From Muribaculaceae bacterium (GTDB lineage Bacteria; Bacteroidota; Bacteroidia; Bacteroidales; Muribaculaceae), in the NCBI GenBank assembly GCA_022509185.1, contig JAFLTS010000001.1, positions 185,542 to 249,541 of the forward strand: a stretch of DNA of 64,000 nt. The letters run 5' to 3'. The position numbers and the translations under genes are program-made. Shown here piece by piece: positions 8,987 to 17,909 of this stretch. A model generated the notes under the pieces. That model was not told the DNA's origin and did not search any database. It was given only the letters and a program-made list of their open reading frames with translations. Every line of letters starts with the position of its first letter. The first letter of the stretch is position 1.

Positions 8987-10468
8987 TTAATAAGCTCTTG
9001 CCACGATAACTCTCCTTTTTGAGGGTCTGCCTGTCACCATGCAGACACCTTCCTCCTCTTTAGAATCCAAAGGAATACATCTGATCGTTGCTTTGGTTTC
9101 TTCCTTTATCTTTTCCTCTGTCTCGGTTGTACCATCCCAATGTACCAGGAAAAATCCTCCGTTCTCAATCTTCTCTTTGAATTCATCATATGAATCAACC
9201 TTAAATGTATTGGCTTCACGGAGTTTTAATGCTCGGTCGAAAAGAGCCTGTTGGATATCTTCCAGTTCTTTCTCCACCCTCTCTTCTATTCCTTCGAGAT
9301 TCACAGTCTCTTTTTCCAGAGTGTCTCTTCTCATCAGCTCTACAGTTCCGTTTTCAAGATCCCTTGCTCCGATAGCAAGTCTCACCGGCACACCCTTCAA
9401 TTCATATTCAGCGAATTTGAAGCCGGGTCTTCTTTTATCATCGTCATCATATTTAACGCTTATACCACGCTTCTTTAAATTCTCAACAATCTCTTTCACT
9501 TTAGCGGATATTGCCTCCTTTTGCTCATCATTCTTATAAATAGGCACAATCACTACCTGAATAGGAGCCAGTTTTGGTGGCAATACCAGGCCATTGTCAT
9601 CTGAATGAGTCATTATTAATGCACCCATAAGACGAGTGGATACTCCCCAGGAATTGGCCCAGACATATTCAGGCTTATTTTCCTTGTTTATGAATGTCAC
9701 GTCAAAAGCTTTTGCAAAATTTTGTCCCAGATTATGGGATGTTCCGCTTTGTAAAGCCTTACCGTCTTGCATCATGGCTTCGATTGTGTAGGTGTTTACA
9801 GCACCTGCAAATCTTTCATTCTCGCTCTTAACACCTTTTATCACCGGCATTGCCATATATTTCTCTGCAAAATCAGCATATACATTGATCATCTCTACCG
9901 TACGGGCCTCGGATTCCTCTGCTGTTTCATGGGCACAGTGTCCTTCCTGCCATAAGAATTCTGCTGTTCGCAGGAACATCCTGGTTCGCATCTCCCATCT
10001 CATAACGTTAGCCCATTGGTTAATCAATAAGGGAAGGTCACGATAGCTATGAATCCAATTCTTATAGGTTCCCCAGATTATTGTTTCTGAGGTAGGTCTG
10101 ATTATATATTCTTCCTCCAGTTTGGCTTCCGGATCTACTATTACGCCTGATCCGTCCGGGGCATTCTTGAGACGATAATGGGTCACTATGGCACATTCCT
10201 TTGCAAAGCCTTCTACATGTTCCGCCTCTCGGCAAAGATATGATTTTGGTATGAGTAGCGGAAAATAGGCATTCTGTACCCCTGTTGCTTTAAACATTCC
10301 GTCAAGGGTTTGTTGTATTTTTTCCCATATTGCATAGCCGTATGGCTTGATAACCATACATCCTCTCACCGGGCTCTGTTCAGCCAGGTCTGCTTTTATA
10401 ACAAGTTCATTATACCATTTTGAATAATCTTCACTTCTCTTTGTGAGATCTTTCAGTTCTTTTGCCAT
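8987..10468 (-). CDS. proS: Prolyl-tRNA synthetase, archaeal/eukaryal type
   Basis: Class II aminoacyl-tRNA synthetase that charges tRNA-Pro. The 493-residue length, the absence of the inserted editing domain and the C-terminal extension ending in RRVIVARAY identify the short archaeal/eukaryal form (ProS type 3), which Bacteroidetes use. Motif 2 is seen in [20 protein letters not shown] with the following QEGHCAH, and the PTSET motif in [11 protein letters not shown]. An anticodon-binding domain spans about residues 290-400. It lies 41 bases downstream of the DUF4293 gene and upstream of the S9 peptidase on the same strand. Confidence 0.97.
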   Translation of the reverse strand: MAKELKDLTKRSEDYSKWYNELVIKADLAEQSPVRGCMVIKPYGYAIWEKIQQTLDGMFKATGVQNAYFPLLIPKSYLCREAEHVEGFAKECAIVTHYRLKNAPDGSGVIVDPEAKLEEEYIIRPTSETIIWGTYKNWIHSYRDLPLLINQWANVMRWEMRTRMFLRTAEFLWQEGHCAHETAEESEARTVEMINVYADFAEKYMAMPVIKGVKSENERFAGAVNTYTIEAMMQDGKALQSGTSHNLGQNFAKAFDVTFINKENKPEYVWANSWGVSTRLMGALIMTHSDDNGLVLPPKLAPIQVVIVPIYKNDEQKEAISAKVKEIVENLKKRGISVKYDDDDKRRPGFKFAEYELKGVPVRLAIGARDLENGTVELMRRDTLEKETVNLEGIEERVEKELEDIQQALFDRALKLREANTFKVDSYDEFKEKIENGGFFLVHWDGTTETEEKIKEETKATIRCIPLDSKEEEGVCMVTGRPSKRRVIVARAY

Positions 10469-10509
10469 ATCTTTTTTACTCTGTTTTTCCTGTTATTATA
10501 CCTGTCTGT

Positions 10510-10977
10510 TTATCTCAATCTGTCTGCAGCCCTTAGTAAGGAATAATCCTGTGCCATTCTGTAATATGCAAAAATTGCACTGAAAAGAGCTATAAAGGGA
10601 CAAAGAATTGACGTCTTCCACCAGATATGCCCTCCTTCTATAGCACAGAAACCCAATAATCCTCCTACACAGGCATCCGCTACTATAAAAAGTATGGCAA
10701 CCATGCAGACCCTTTGTTGAAATTTCAGATTCTTGAATAAAAATATATCTACAAGCAGCAATACTATTGTCGTGATAGACAACATAAAGAAATACCATGT
10801 ATGAATCACCATCCGTTCTGCTCCGTCGGTTGGCACTCCCTCTTCATAAAAACCGAGTCCGCTAAGTGTGAAAGTGTAATCTTCTGTCACCACTATTCCA
10901 AATGGTATAAAAGTGAAACATGCCATCACTGCGGCTGCTATAAATAGTAATACTGTTTGCCAGCGTTGAATAACCAT
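10510..10977 (-). CDS. DUF4293 family membrane protein
   Basis: Small integral membrane protein of unknown function, 155 residues. The family signature is the N-terminal MVIQRWQTVLLFIAAAVMA. Four hydrophobic segments are visible at about residues 8-28, 54-74, 84-104 and 117-138, with the charged stretch FKNLKFQQRVC between the second and third. DUF4293 is nearly confined to Bacteroidetes. It is the first gene of the leftward run that continues with proS, and a good -7 element lies 25 bases upstream of its start. Confidence 0.85.
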   Translation of the reverse strand: MVIQRWQTVLLFIAAAVMACFTFIPFGIVVTEDYTFTLSGLGFYEEGVPTDGAERMVIHTWYFFMLSITTIVLLLVDIFLFKNLKFQQRVCMVAILFIVADACVGGLLGFCAIEGGHIWWKTSILCPFIALFSAIFAYYRMAQDYSLLRAADRLR

Positions 10978-11001
10978 CTTTGTAGCTTTAATTATTTTTA
11001 T

Positions 11002-11010
11002 GCAAAGTTA
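11002..11010 (-). promoter_or_regulatory. Predicted -7 element for DUF4293-proS
   Basis: On the minus strand TAACTTTGC matches the Bacteroidetes -7 consensus TAnnTTTG exactly. It lies 24 bases upstream of the DUF4293 ATG. No clear TTTG was found at the expected -33 distance. Confidence 0.6.
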
Positions 11011-11137
11011 CCACAATAATACTAATTTACCATAGGCTTTTCAAAAACAATCCGGTTCTAATGTGCCCTCTACATATTGGGCATAAATATTCATTTCCGA
11101 ATAGCCTTGTATTTAAATTACCTCATAATTAAGTAAT

Positions 11138-11169
11138 TTTGTTTTTGGAGATTTATTTGCTAAATTCGC
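11138..11169 (+). promoter_or_regulatory. Predicted promoter for the DUF3127 gene
   Basis: TTTG at 11138-11141, a 19-base spacer and TAAATTCGC at 11161-11169 form a Bacteroidetes -33/-7 promoter with one deviation (TTCG for TTTG). The predicted transcript would begin near 11173, leaving a leader of about 60 bases. Confidence 0.55.
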
Positions 11170-11171
11170 AT

Positions 11172-11187
11172 CTGCCTAAATTGGCAG
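11172..11187 (+). promoter_or_regulatory. Hairpin at the 5' end of the DUF3127 leader
   Basis: CTGCCTAAATTGGCAG is an inverted repeat (5-base stem, 6-base loop) placed where transcription should start. It could be an operator for a dimeric repressor or a 5'-end stabilising stem. No regulator can be assigned. Confidence 0.4.
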
Positions 11188-11235
11188 TCAAATATCTTTT
11201 ATTCTGTGATTAAACATATTAAAATTCTATAAAAA

Positions 11236-11673
11236 ATGGATTTTCAAGGTAAGGTGATTCAATATCTTGGGGAACAGAGCGGCACTTCTAAAGCTGGCAA
11301 CCCTTGGAAAAAGAAAGAATGGGTGCTCGAAACACTTAACGCTCAATATCCAAGAAAAGTTAAGGTACAATGTTTCGGCGATAGGTCCGACTCTATAAAT
11401 CTTGAACCCGGTAAAGATTACATAGTTTATGTAGATCTTGAGAGCCGGGAATTCAATGGCAGATGGTACACTGAAGTTAGTGTCTATCGTGCCGAAGAGC
11501 TGCAGAATCAGTCCCAGGGCGGATTCCAAGGTGGTTACCAGCAGCCTCAACAAAATTTCCAGGCTCCTTTCGGTGGTAACCAAGCCCCATTCGGTGGTAA
11601 TCAGGCACCTTACGGAGGTAATCAACCCTTCTCTCCTTCAGTTGGTGAAAGCGATGAAGATCTCCCCTTCTGA
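11236..11673 (+). CDS. DUF3127 protein with SSB-like C-terminal tail
   Basis: The first 95 residues carry the DUF3127 signature (GEQSGTSKAGNPWKKKEWVL), a small beta-rich fold regarded as OB-like. It is followed by a flexible Gln/Gly/Asn/Phe linker with three near-copies of APFGGNQ, and the protein ends in GESDEDLPF. That end closely resembles the acidic tip of bacterial single-stranded DNA-binding proteins (consensus DDDIPF), which docks repair and replication partners. The layout of body, disordered linker and acidic tip is that of SSB, so a ssDNA- or RNA-binding role is inferred. It has its own promoter and is followed by a terminator hairpin. Confidence is high for the family and moderate for the role. 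Confidence 0.88.
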   Translation: MDFQGKVIQYLGEQSGTSKAGNPWKKKEWVLETLNAQYPRKVKVQCFGDRSDSINLEPGKDYIVYVDLESREFNGRWYTEVSVYRAEELQNQSQGGFQGGYQQPQQNFQAPFGGNQAPFGGNQAPYGGNQPFSPSVGESDEDLPF

Positions 11674-11706
11674 TCTCTGAAACAATCAATCAGGTTTAAT
11701 TTAATA

Positions 11707-11739
11707 AGCTCTGTTCTTTAGAATAGAGCTTTATTTTTT
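11707..11739 (+). terminator. Intrinsic terminator after the DUF3127 gene
   Basis: A stem formed by AGCTCTGTTCT and AGAATAGAGCT (11707-11730, one G-T pair) is followed by TTATTTTTT. It sits 34 bases after the DUF3127 stop and just before the promoter of the next gene. Confidence 0.8.
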
Positions 11740-11740
11740 G

Positions 11741-11749
11741 TAACTTTGC
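11741..11749 (+). promoter_or_regulatory. Predicted -7 element for the polyprenyl synthetase operon
   Basis: TAACTTTGC matches TAnnTTTG exactly and directly follows the upstream terminator. The ATG is 22 bases downstream, giving a leader of about 15-20 bases. The -33 region is weak. Confidence 0.6.
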
Positions 11750-11770
11750 GGGTATCAAAACTTTTAATTT

Positions 11771-12739
11771 ATGAAGACAATAGACGAATATAGAATCGAA
11801 ATAGAAACTGCCATAAGAAATCTGAAACTTCCTGAGGGTAAATTAGATAACCTTTACAACCCGATCAGATATGCTCTTTCTGCCGGTGGAAAAAGAATAA
11901 GACCTGTACTCACATTAATGGCTGCAGATGCTTTCGGACAGAAAGCTCCCGAGGCCGTTATGCCGGCTGTAGGTCTTGAAACTTTCCATAACTTTACTCT
12001 TCTTCATGATGATGTAATGGATAAATCAGAAATGAGAAGAGGTAGACTCACGGTTCATAAGAAATTTAATGAGAATACGGCAATCCTCTCAGGTGATACT
12101 ATGCTTACATTGGCCTCTCAGTATGTTTCACAAGTTCCCGATAATCTCCTACGGGTTGTTATAGATGCTTTCAATGAGATGGCTATTAACGTTTACGAAG
12201 GTCAGCAACTGGATATGGATTTTGAACAACAGTCGCAAATAGCTCTCACTGATTATATTGAAATGATTCAGAAAAAAACAGGAGCCTTATTAGGCACTTG
12301 CACTATGATTGGAGCCCTAATCGGTGGAGCTTCCGAAAAGGATGCTCAAAAAATGTATGAGTTCGGGTTGCAGACCGGTGTAGCATTCCAGATCCAGGAT
12401 GACTGGCTCGACACTTTTGGAGATTACACTACTTTCGGAAAATCAATCGGTGGTGATATAAATAATGGGAAGAAAACCTACCTTTATGTAGCTGCATTCG
12501 AGCAGGATTCACAGACAGCAAAAGCCCTCCGTGAAGCTTATGAAATTCCTGCAGGCGATGTCAGAGTGAAGACCGTTACTCGGATATATGAAAAATTAGG
12601 TATTAATGAAGCTACTAAAAAAGCTGTAAATCATTATTCTTCTCTGGCTCTTAAAGCATTGAACTCCACTTCTCTTGATGACGAAAAGAAAGAGGTGTTT
12701 AGAAAATTAGCTGAAAAACTTATAGGAAGAAAAAAATAA
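11771..12739 (+). CDS. Polyprenyl diphosphate synthase
   Basis: Chain-elongating prenyltransferase that condenses isopentenyl diphosphate onto an allylic diphosphate, supplying precursors for menaquinone side chains. The first aspartate-rich motif is in LLHDDVMD (Asp80, Asp81, Asp84) and the second in QIQDDWLD near residue 210. GGKRIRP near residue 40 is the substrate-binding motif. The 322-residue all-helical protein matches trans-prenyl synthases. The sequence does not decide between geranylgeranyl, farnesyl and octaprenyl chain length. It is followed after 7 bases by a TatD gene, so the genes are probably co-transcribed. Confidence 0.93.
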   Translation: MKTIDEYRIEIETAIRNLKLPEGKLDNLYNPIRYALSAGGKRIRPVLTLMAADAFGQKAPEAVMPAVGLETFHNFTLLHDDVMDKSEMRRGRLTVHKKFNENTAILSGDTMLTLASQYVSQVPDNLLRVVIDAFNEMAINVYEGQQLDMDFEQQSQIALTDYIEMIQKKTGALLGTCTMIGALIGGASEKDAQKMYEFGLQTGVAFQIQDDWLDTFGDYTTFGKSIGGDINNGKKTYLYVAAFEQDSQTAKALREAYEIPAGDVRVKTVTRIYEKLGINEATKKAVNHYSSLALKALNSTSLDDEKKEVFRKLAEKLIGRKK

Positions 12740-12746
12740 TACGGGC

Positions 12747-13511
12747 ATGATCGACACTCATACCCATCTTTACTTACCGGATTTCTCTGAGGATTTTGTC
12801 CCGATGATGCTCCGAGGTGAAAATGCCGGTGTCAGGTATTATATTCTGCCGAATATAGATGCGGAGTCTCTTCCTATGATGAAGGATTTTCATTCTCGTT
12901 TCCCTGACAATACTTTTATGACAATAGGTTTACATCCTACTGAAGTAAAAGAGGATTGGGAAAAACATATGAATTTCATGGAAAAGGAAATCGGGAAAGA
13001 TAAGTACGTGGGAATAGGAGAAATTGGAATAGACCTTTATTGGGATAAATCTCAGATTGAAAACCAGAAAAAGGCTTTTGAATATCAATTGTTACTTGCC
13101 CAAAAATTAGAGCTTCCTGTCATAATTCATTCTCGGGAAGCTTTGGAGGAGATTTTAGAGGTGATTGGCAAAGTGAAACCCACTGTTCCCCTTATCTTTC
13201 ATAGTTTCACTGGAAATTTAAACGATGTGAAGAGAATTCGGGAAGTATGTGATCCTTGGTTTGGTATTAACGGTGTCATAACTTATAAAAATGCCGCTCC
13301 TTTGAGGGAAGCCATTCCTGAAATAGGTCTCGAAAAAATTCTTTTGGAAACTGATTCCCCTTATCTTACTCCCGTACCTCATAGGGGTAAAAGAAATGAA
13401 TCTTCCTATTTAGGGTATATCCGTGATAAAATTGCACAAACTTTGCAGGTCTCACCACAGATAATAGAAAAACAAACCACGCTCAACGCAAGTCATATTT
13501 TTAAAATTTGA
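12747..13511 (+). CDS. TatD family metal-dependent hydrolase
   Basis: TIM-barrel metal-dependent deoxyribonuclease or hydrolase. Metal ligands are visible in order: MIDTHTHL (His5, His7), GIGEIGID (Glu), PVIIHSREA (His), IFHSFTG (His) and LLETDSPYL (Asp). The length of 254 is normal for TatD/YcfH. The stop codon overlaps the TTG start of the next gene (TTGA at 13508-13511), implying coupled translation with the antiporter. The physiological substrate in Bacteroidetes is unknown; 3'-5' exonuclease or RNA quality-control roles come from other bacteria. Confidence 0.93.
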   Translation: MIDTHTHLYLPDFSEDFVPMMLRGENAGVRYYILPNIDAESLPMMKDFHSRFPDNTFMTIGLHPTEVKEDWEKHMNFMEKEIGKDKYVGIGEIGIDLYWDKSQIENQKKAFEYQLLLAQKLELPVIIHSREALEEILEVIGKVKPTVPLIFHSFTGNLNDVKRIREVCDPWFGINGVITYKNAAPLREAIPEIGLEKILLETDSPYLTPVPHRGKRNESSYLGYIRDKIAQTLQVSPQIIEKQTTLNASHIFKI

Positions 13512-15538
13512 CCCTTTTATATACACTTAGTTATCCTCTTACAGGCCCGGTTGAGATATTTCTTCTGGTGCTTCTCATAATTCTCTTATGCCCCATAATC
13601 TTCGGGAGATTGGGTATTCCTCAAATTGTGGGCTTTATTCTCGCCGGCATAATTGTAGGTCCTTATGGCTTTGATATTCTGGCGCGTGACGCCAGTTTTG
13701 AAATTTTTGGGCAGGTAGGAATTCTTTACATCATGTTTATGGCTGCGGTGGAAATTAATATGTTCCATCTGAAAAAAAATCTTGGGCGCGGTGTATTATT
13801 CGGTCTTATCACTTTTGCAATTCCTACACTTTTTGGAATTTTCGGTTCTCGTTGGGCCTTCGGTGCCTCATGGTCCACGTGTACCTTGATTTCCACTATG
13901 TATGCGGCCCATACGCTTATCAGCTATCCTATCGTAAGTAGATTTGGCTTGCAGAATTCGAAGCCTGCGGTAGTAGCGGTTTGCTCTACTATAGTTACCG
14001 TGCTTCTGGCTCTTCTTGTTCTTGCGGGAGTGGTGGATGCAGCTGATTCCGGCGGATTTCATTTTTCTCGTTTCATTAATCTGCTTTGGTTAATGGTGGC
14101 ATACGCTGCGGGAATGGGAATTCTTATCCACTTTTTCACAAAATATTTTTTCAGGAAAATAAGCGATCAGATAATACAATTTATCTATGTGCTGGCCATG
14201 GTTTTCTTCTCTTCTCTTATGGCAAGCGTTATTGGTCTTGAAGCTATATTAGGTGCTTTCTATGCCGGACTTATGCTTAACAGATTCATTCCTGAACGTT
14301 CAGGTCTTATGGGACGATTGAAATTTGTGGGTAATGCAATTTTCATCCCCTACTTTTTGATCGGTGTCGGAATGTTGATAAATGTGCATGTCATATTTAA
14401 AAGCTGGAATGTTGGATGGGTAGCTTTGAATATGGCCGTTGTGGCAATGGTGGCAAAATGGATTTCTGCTTTCTCTGCAGCTAAAATTTTTGGCTTCGGA
14501 AGAACTGGCACTCGACTTATGTTTGGCCTGACTTCGGGAAAAGCTGCTGCTACTATCGCTGCAGCATTGATTGGCTTCCAGCATGGCCTTTTATCCGAAG
14601 ATATGTTGAATGGTGCCGTCTTGATGATTCTGGTAAGCTGTCTCGTTGCTTCGATTTCCACACAAAACGCTGCCAGGAATCTGCGTCTTGAACTTACTGA
14701 GGCGGAATTCAAGAAAGATAATGAAACACAACCGGGAGAATATGCCCGTCAGCTGGTAGCTGTGGCTAATCCATTTACGGCGGAAAACCTTATGAAACTG
14801 GCGTTACTTATGCGTCATCGTAATAACCGCAATTCTGTAACTGCAGTTTTTGTAAGAAATTCTGATGATGCTCACAGAGTGCAGGCAGGAAGAAACTCTC
14901 TTGAAATTGCGGTTTCAACAGCACAGGCCGTGGATATAGAGGTTAAAGATATTGAACGGTATGACATTAATGTTGTAGCCGGAGTCACTAATGAAGCTAA
15001 ACAAAACCGTGCTACCGATATCATGATCGGACTTCATAGGAAGTCGAATATTGTAGACTCTTTCTTCGGGTCAATGACCGAACAATTATTGAACGCCACC
15101 AATAAAATGATTTTTATCAGCCGGTGTTTCACTTCCGTTGATACCCTTTCCAGGTTAATTATCCTGGTTCCCGAAAATGCGGAATATGAAACCGGTTTCC
15201 AGCTATGGGTAGAAAGAGTTAGCAATCTGGCTGCTCAGCTTGCTGCTAAAGCTATATTCCTGTCTAACGATACTACAGCAAATTTTATCAGAAATGTGAT
15301 TATTTCTGAAGGCTACGCCATACGTCATGAATACAGGTCCCTTGCCACTTGGGATGATTTTATCCTGCATTCAGGTGATATTAATGAAGATGATATTTTT
15401 ATTATTATAGGAGCTCGTAAGGGATCCCTTTCCCATTCTTCAGATCTTGAAGGGTTGCCCGGTTATCTTCAGAAAAATCATTCCAAGGATAATCTCATTC
15501 TGATATATCCTGAACAATTCGGAGGCTCTAAGGATTGA
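13508..15538 (+). CDS. CPA2 family cation/proton antiporter with USP-like domains
   Basis: Inner-membrane monovalent cation/H+ antiporter of the CPA2 (NapA/KefB-like) family. About 11-12 hydrophobic segments span residues 12-395. The GFILAGIIVGPYGF motif is typical of the family. Residues from about 410 to 676 form a soluble region resembling tandem universal-stress-protein folds (QLVAVANPFTAENLMKLAL, then a second unit around RLIILVPENAEYE). The start is TTG, embedded in the TatD stop; no in-frame ATG occurs before well inside the membrane domain. It converges with a second CPA2 antiporter only 17 bases away. Ion specificity cannot be read from the sequence. Confidence 0.9.
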   Translation: MTLLYTLSYPLTGPVEIFLLVLLIILLCPIIFGRLGIPQIVGFILAGIIVGPYGFDILARDASFEIFGQVGILYIMFMAAVEINMFHLKKNLGRGVLFGLITFAIPTLFGIFGSRWAFGASWSTCTLISTMYAAHTLISYPIVSRFGLQNSKPAVVAVCSTIVTVLLALLVLAGVVDAADSGGFHFSRFINLLWLMVAYAAGMGILIHFFTKYFFRKISDQIIQFIYVLAMVFFSSLMASVIGLEAILGAFYAGLMLNRFIPERSGLMGRLKFVGNAIFIPYFLIGVGMLINVHVIFKSWNVGWVALNMAVVAMVAKWISAFSAAKIFGFGRTGTRLMFGLTSGKAAATIAAALIGFQHGLLSEDMLNGAVLMILVSCLVASISTQNAARNLRLELTEAEFKKDNETQPGEYARQLVAVANPFTAENLMKLALLMRHRNNRNSVTAVFVRNSDDAHRVQAGRNSLEIAVSTAQAVDIEVKDIERYDINVVAGVTNEAKQNRATDIMIGLHRKSNIVDSFFGSMTEQLLNATNKMIFISRCFTSVDTLSRLIILVPENAEYETGFQLWVERVSNLAAQLAAKAIFLSNDTTANFIRNVIISEGYAIRHEYRSLATWDDFILHSGDINEDDIFIIIGARKGSLSHSSDLEGLPGYLQKNHSKDNLILIYPEQFGGSKD

Positions 15539-15555
15539 TCATCAGCTCCCTTTTT

Positions 15556-17892
15556 CTACTTCATTTGTTCCATCCTTTCAGGATCACCTACTACCCAAAG
15601 TATATCACCCTCCCTTAAAATAGTATCGGCTCCCGGTTGCTCAAATACGTCCTCACCACGTTGCACTTTCACAATCATGCAATAATAGTCTTTCCGTATA
15701 TCTGTTTCTCCTAAAGGTACATTTATAACAGGGGATTTTTCAGTTAATGTTATGCTCCGAAGTTCAACACTTGAGCTATATACATCTAAAGATCTATAGG
15801 CTTTTTCGTCTCTCTCGATATCGTCGTTAAGTTTCTTTATCTGTTCATCGTTCCCTATTATTCCTAACACATCTCCCGGGAAAATCCTGGCATCTACGGA
15901 AGGTAATGGCATTGTACGTTCTCCTCGTTGAATGCTTGCCACGCTTATACCGTATTCGTTTCTAAGGCCTGAATCCCTTAACCTGTCTCCTACAAACGGG
16001 CAATAAGCTCCAACCTCTATATAAGCCATATGTAGGTCATCAATTAGCTTATTGTTGATTCCGGACTTGGTGTTTTCCCGAATATTAAGGTTATCTATAA
16101 ATTTCTTCTCTATAGTTGTGTAACGGGCACTGATCTTTTGGGAAGCAAAAAAGATGATAACTGCAAGACAAATCACTCCGGCAATCCATGCTACTGTGGC
16201 ATCATATGCCAAAGTAAGCATATAAACGATGAATAATAAGGCAACTAAATATCGGATGATTCGTAAGGCTACTAAGGGAACATCATAAAAACTTGCGGAT
16301 GCATGAAGTCGCATCTTCTCATCTGCTTTCAATGAACTGAATGATAAAGCAAAAAGGAATGGAAGCATGGCGGCTAATGTTATTACCGTTGCTAAAAATC
16401 TTCCCCAGTCTGCCATGTATTCTTCAAGTAAAGGAAACAAAAACTGACGGCTTACAAGTATTATGGCTATAAGTATAACTGAGAATATTACCATCCTGCC
16501 TAAATACCGGCTTAAGATATCCTTCCACAATTTTTTGGTGCTGTTAGTGTCAACAACCTGTTTTGAATATCGGTCGATTAAAAACCTCAAATTCTCAGGT
16601 AGTTTTGATTCTACAAACTTGTACGCCGGTTGTGACAGTTTTACAAAATAGGGGGTCGTAAATATTGTGATTACTGAAACAGCTACTATTATAGGGTAAA
16701 CTGACTGTTGGAGCACACCCAGACTCATTCCTAATGCTGCAATGATAAATGAAAATTCTCCTACCTGGGTAAGGGTAAAACCACTCTCGATTGCCACCCT
16801 TAAACTCTGTCCCGTTACAAGCATACCGAGAGTACCGAAGAATATCATACCCACAATCACGACTCCTGCCAAAATCAGGATTTCCCACCAATAGTCAACC
16901 AGTACTGATGGGTTTACCATCATACCGACAGATATAAAAAATACCGCACCAAATAGATCTTTCACTGGCTTTACCACTTTTTCCATCTTTTCTGCTACCA
17001 TGGTGCCTGCAAGAATCGAACCCATCACAAAGGCTCCTAATTCCAGTGAAAAACCACAAATAACGGAGAATACTGCCATGGAAAAACATAAACCCATTGC
17101 AACTATAAGCATGGTCTCATCATTGAGAAAATGCCTTACTTTAGCGAGAAACGATGGAAGTACGTAAACTCCCACCAGAAACCATATGATCAGGAAGAAT
17201 AATAATTTTCCTATTGAGAAAAGGAGATCCTTGCTCTCTACATTACCGACGGCTATAGAAGACAACAATACAAGCATTAAGACAGCAAACAAATCTTCTA
17301 TTATCAGCACGGCAAGAACTAATGATGCAAATTTCTTCTGTCGCATTCCAAGATCCGTCAACGTCTTTAGGATGATGGTGGTGCTCGACATGGAAATCAT
17401 ACCTCCGAGAAAGATACAGTTTATCGAGTCCAGATGCAAAATTTTCCCCACGCCGAATCCGGCAAAAGTCATTCCCGTTATTATTATCAGAGCTGTTATA
17501 ATAGCGGAAGATCCGGAATTCATTAATTTCCTGAAACTGAATTCCAATCCAAGAGTAAACATTAAAACCACTATTCCAAGATCAGCCCAAAACTCTATGT
17601 TGTCAAGATTCGATATAGAGGGTAAATAGGTAAAGCGAGGGCTGGCAAGAAAACCTGCTAGAATATATCCTAACACTACCGGTTGTTTAAGTTTCTTGAA
17701 GAGAAGGGTAACAACTGCACCCAAAAGAAGTATTAAGGCTAGATCAGCTATTAATCCGTCATTGGCCTCTTCTTTTTCGTTTACATCCGGTTCCTTGTCA
17801 TTTATTTCTGTGTAGGTATTGTTGATGAGTTGTTCTGTATTCTCACCCAAAGAAAAATCCTGGGTGTCTACCGAGCAAGGAAGATGAATCAT
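15556..17892 (-). CDS. CPA2 family antiporter with tandem RCK_C domains
   Basis: Second cation/proton antiporter, 778 residues. A hydrophilic N-terminus of about 45 acidic residues precedes the transporter domain (GYILAGFLASP motif, then about 12 helices to residue 435). Two or three further hydrophobic stretches follow to about residue 590. The C-terminus carries two TrkA-C (RCK_C) ligand-binding modules, around GISVASIQRGERTMPLP and YCMIVKVQRGEDVF, without an NAD-binding RCK_N domain. That architecture suggests gating by a small ligand, as in KefB-like or cyclic-dinucleotide-sensing potassium proteins. It is followed upstream by an AI-2E permease gene 17 bases away on the same strand. Confidence 0.9.
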   Translation of the reverse strand: MIHLPCSVDTQDFSLGENTEQLINNTYTEINDKEPDVNEKEEANDGLIADLALILLLGAVVTLLFKKLKQPVVLGYILAGFLASPRFTYLPSISNLDNIEFWADLGIVVLMFTLGLEFSFRKLMNSGSSAIITALIIITGMTFAGFGVGKILHLDSINCIFLGGMISMSSTTIILKTLTDLGMRQKKFASLVLAVLIIEDLFAVLMLVLLSSIAVGNVESKDLLFSIGKLLFFLIIWFLVGVYVLPSFLAKVRHFLNDETMLIVAMGLCFSMAVFSVICGFSLELGAFVMGSILAGTMVAEKMEKVVKPVKDLFGAVFFISVGMMVNPSVLVDYWWEILILAGVVIVGMIFFGTLGMLVTGQSLRVAIESGFTLTQVGEFSFIIAALGMSLGVLQQSVYPIIVAVSVITIFTTPYFVKLSQPAYKFVESKLPENLRFLIDRYSKQVVDTNSTKKLWKDILSRYLGRMVIFSVILIAIILVSRQFLFPLLEEYMADWGRFLATVITLAAMLPFLFALSFSSLKADEKMRLHASASFYDVPLVALRIIRYLVALLFIVYMLTLAYDATVAWIAGVICLAVIIFFASQKISARYTTIEKKFIDNLNIRENTKSGINNKLIDDLHMAYIEVGAYCPFVGDRLRDSGLRNEYGISVASIQRGERTMPLPSVDARIFPGDVLGIIGNDEQIKKLNDDIERDEKAYRSLDVYSSSVELRSITLTEKSPVINVPLGETDIRKDYYCMIVKVQRGEDVFEQPGADTILREGDILWVVGDPERMEQMK

Positions 17893-17909
17893 TTGTGTTG
17901 TTCTGTAAA

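Noticed and set aside
9039..9539. 166-codon + strand ORF
   Set aside because: It lies wholly antisense to proS, whose motifs are intact; it is Ser-rich shadow sequence.
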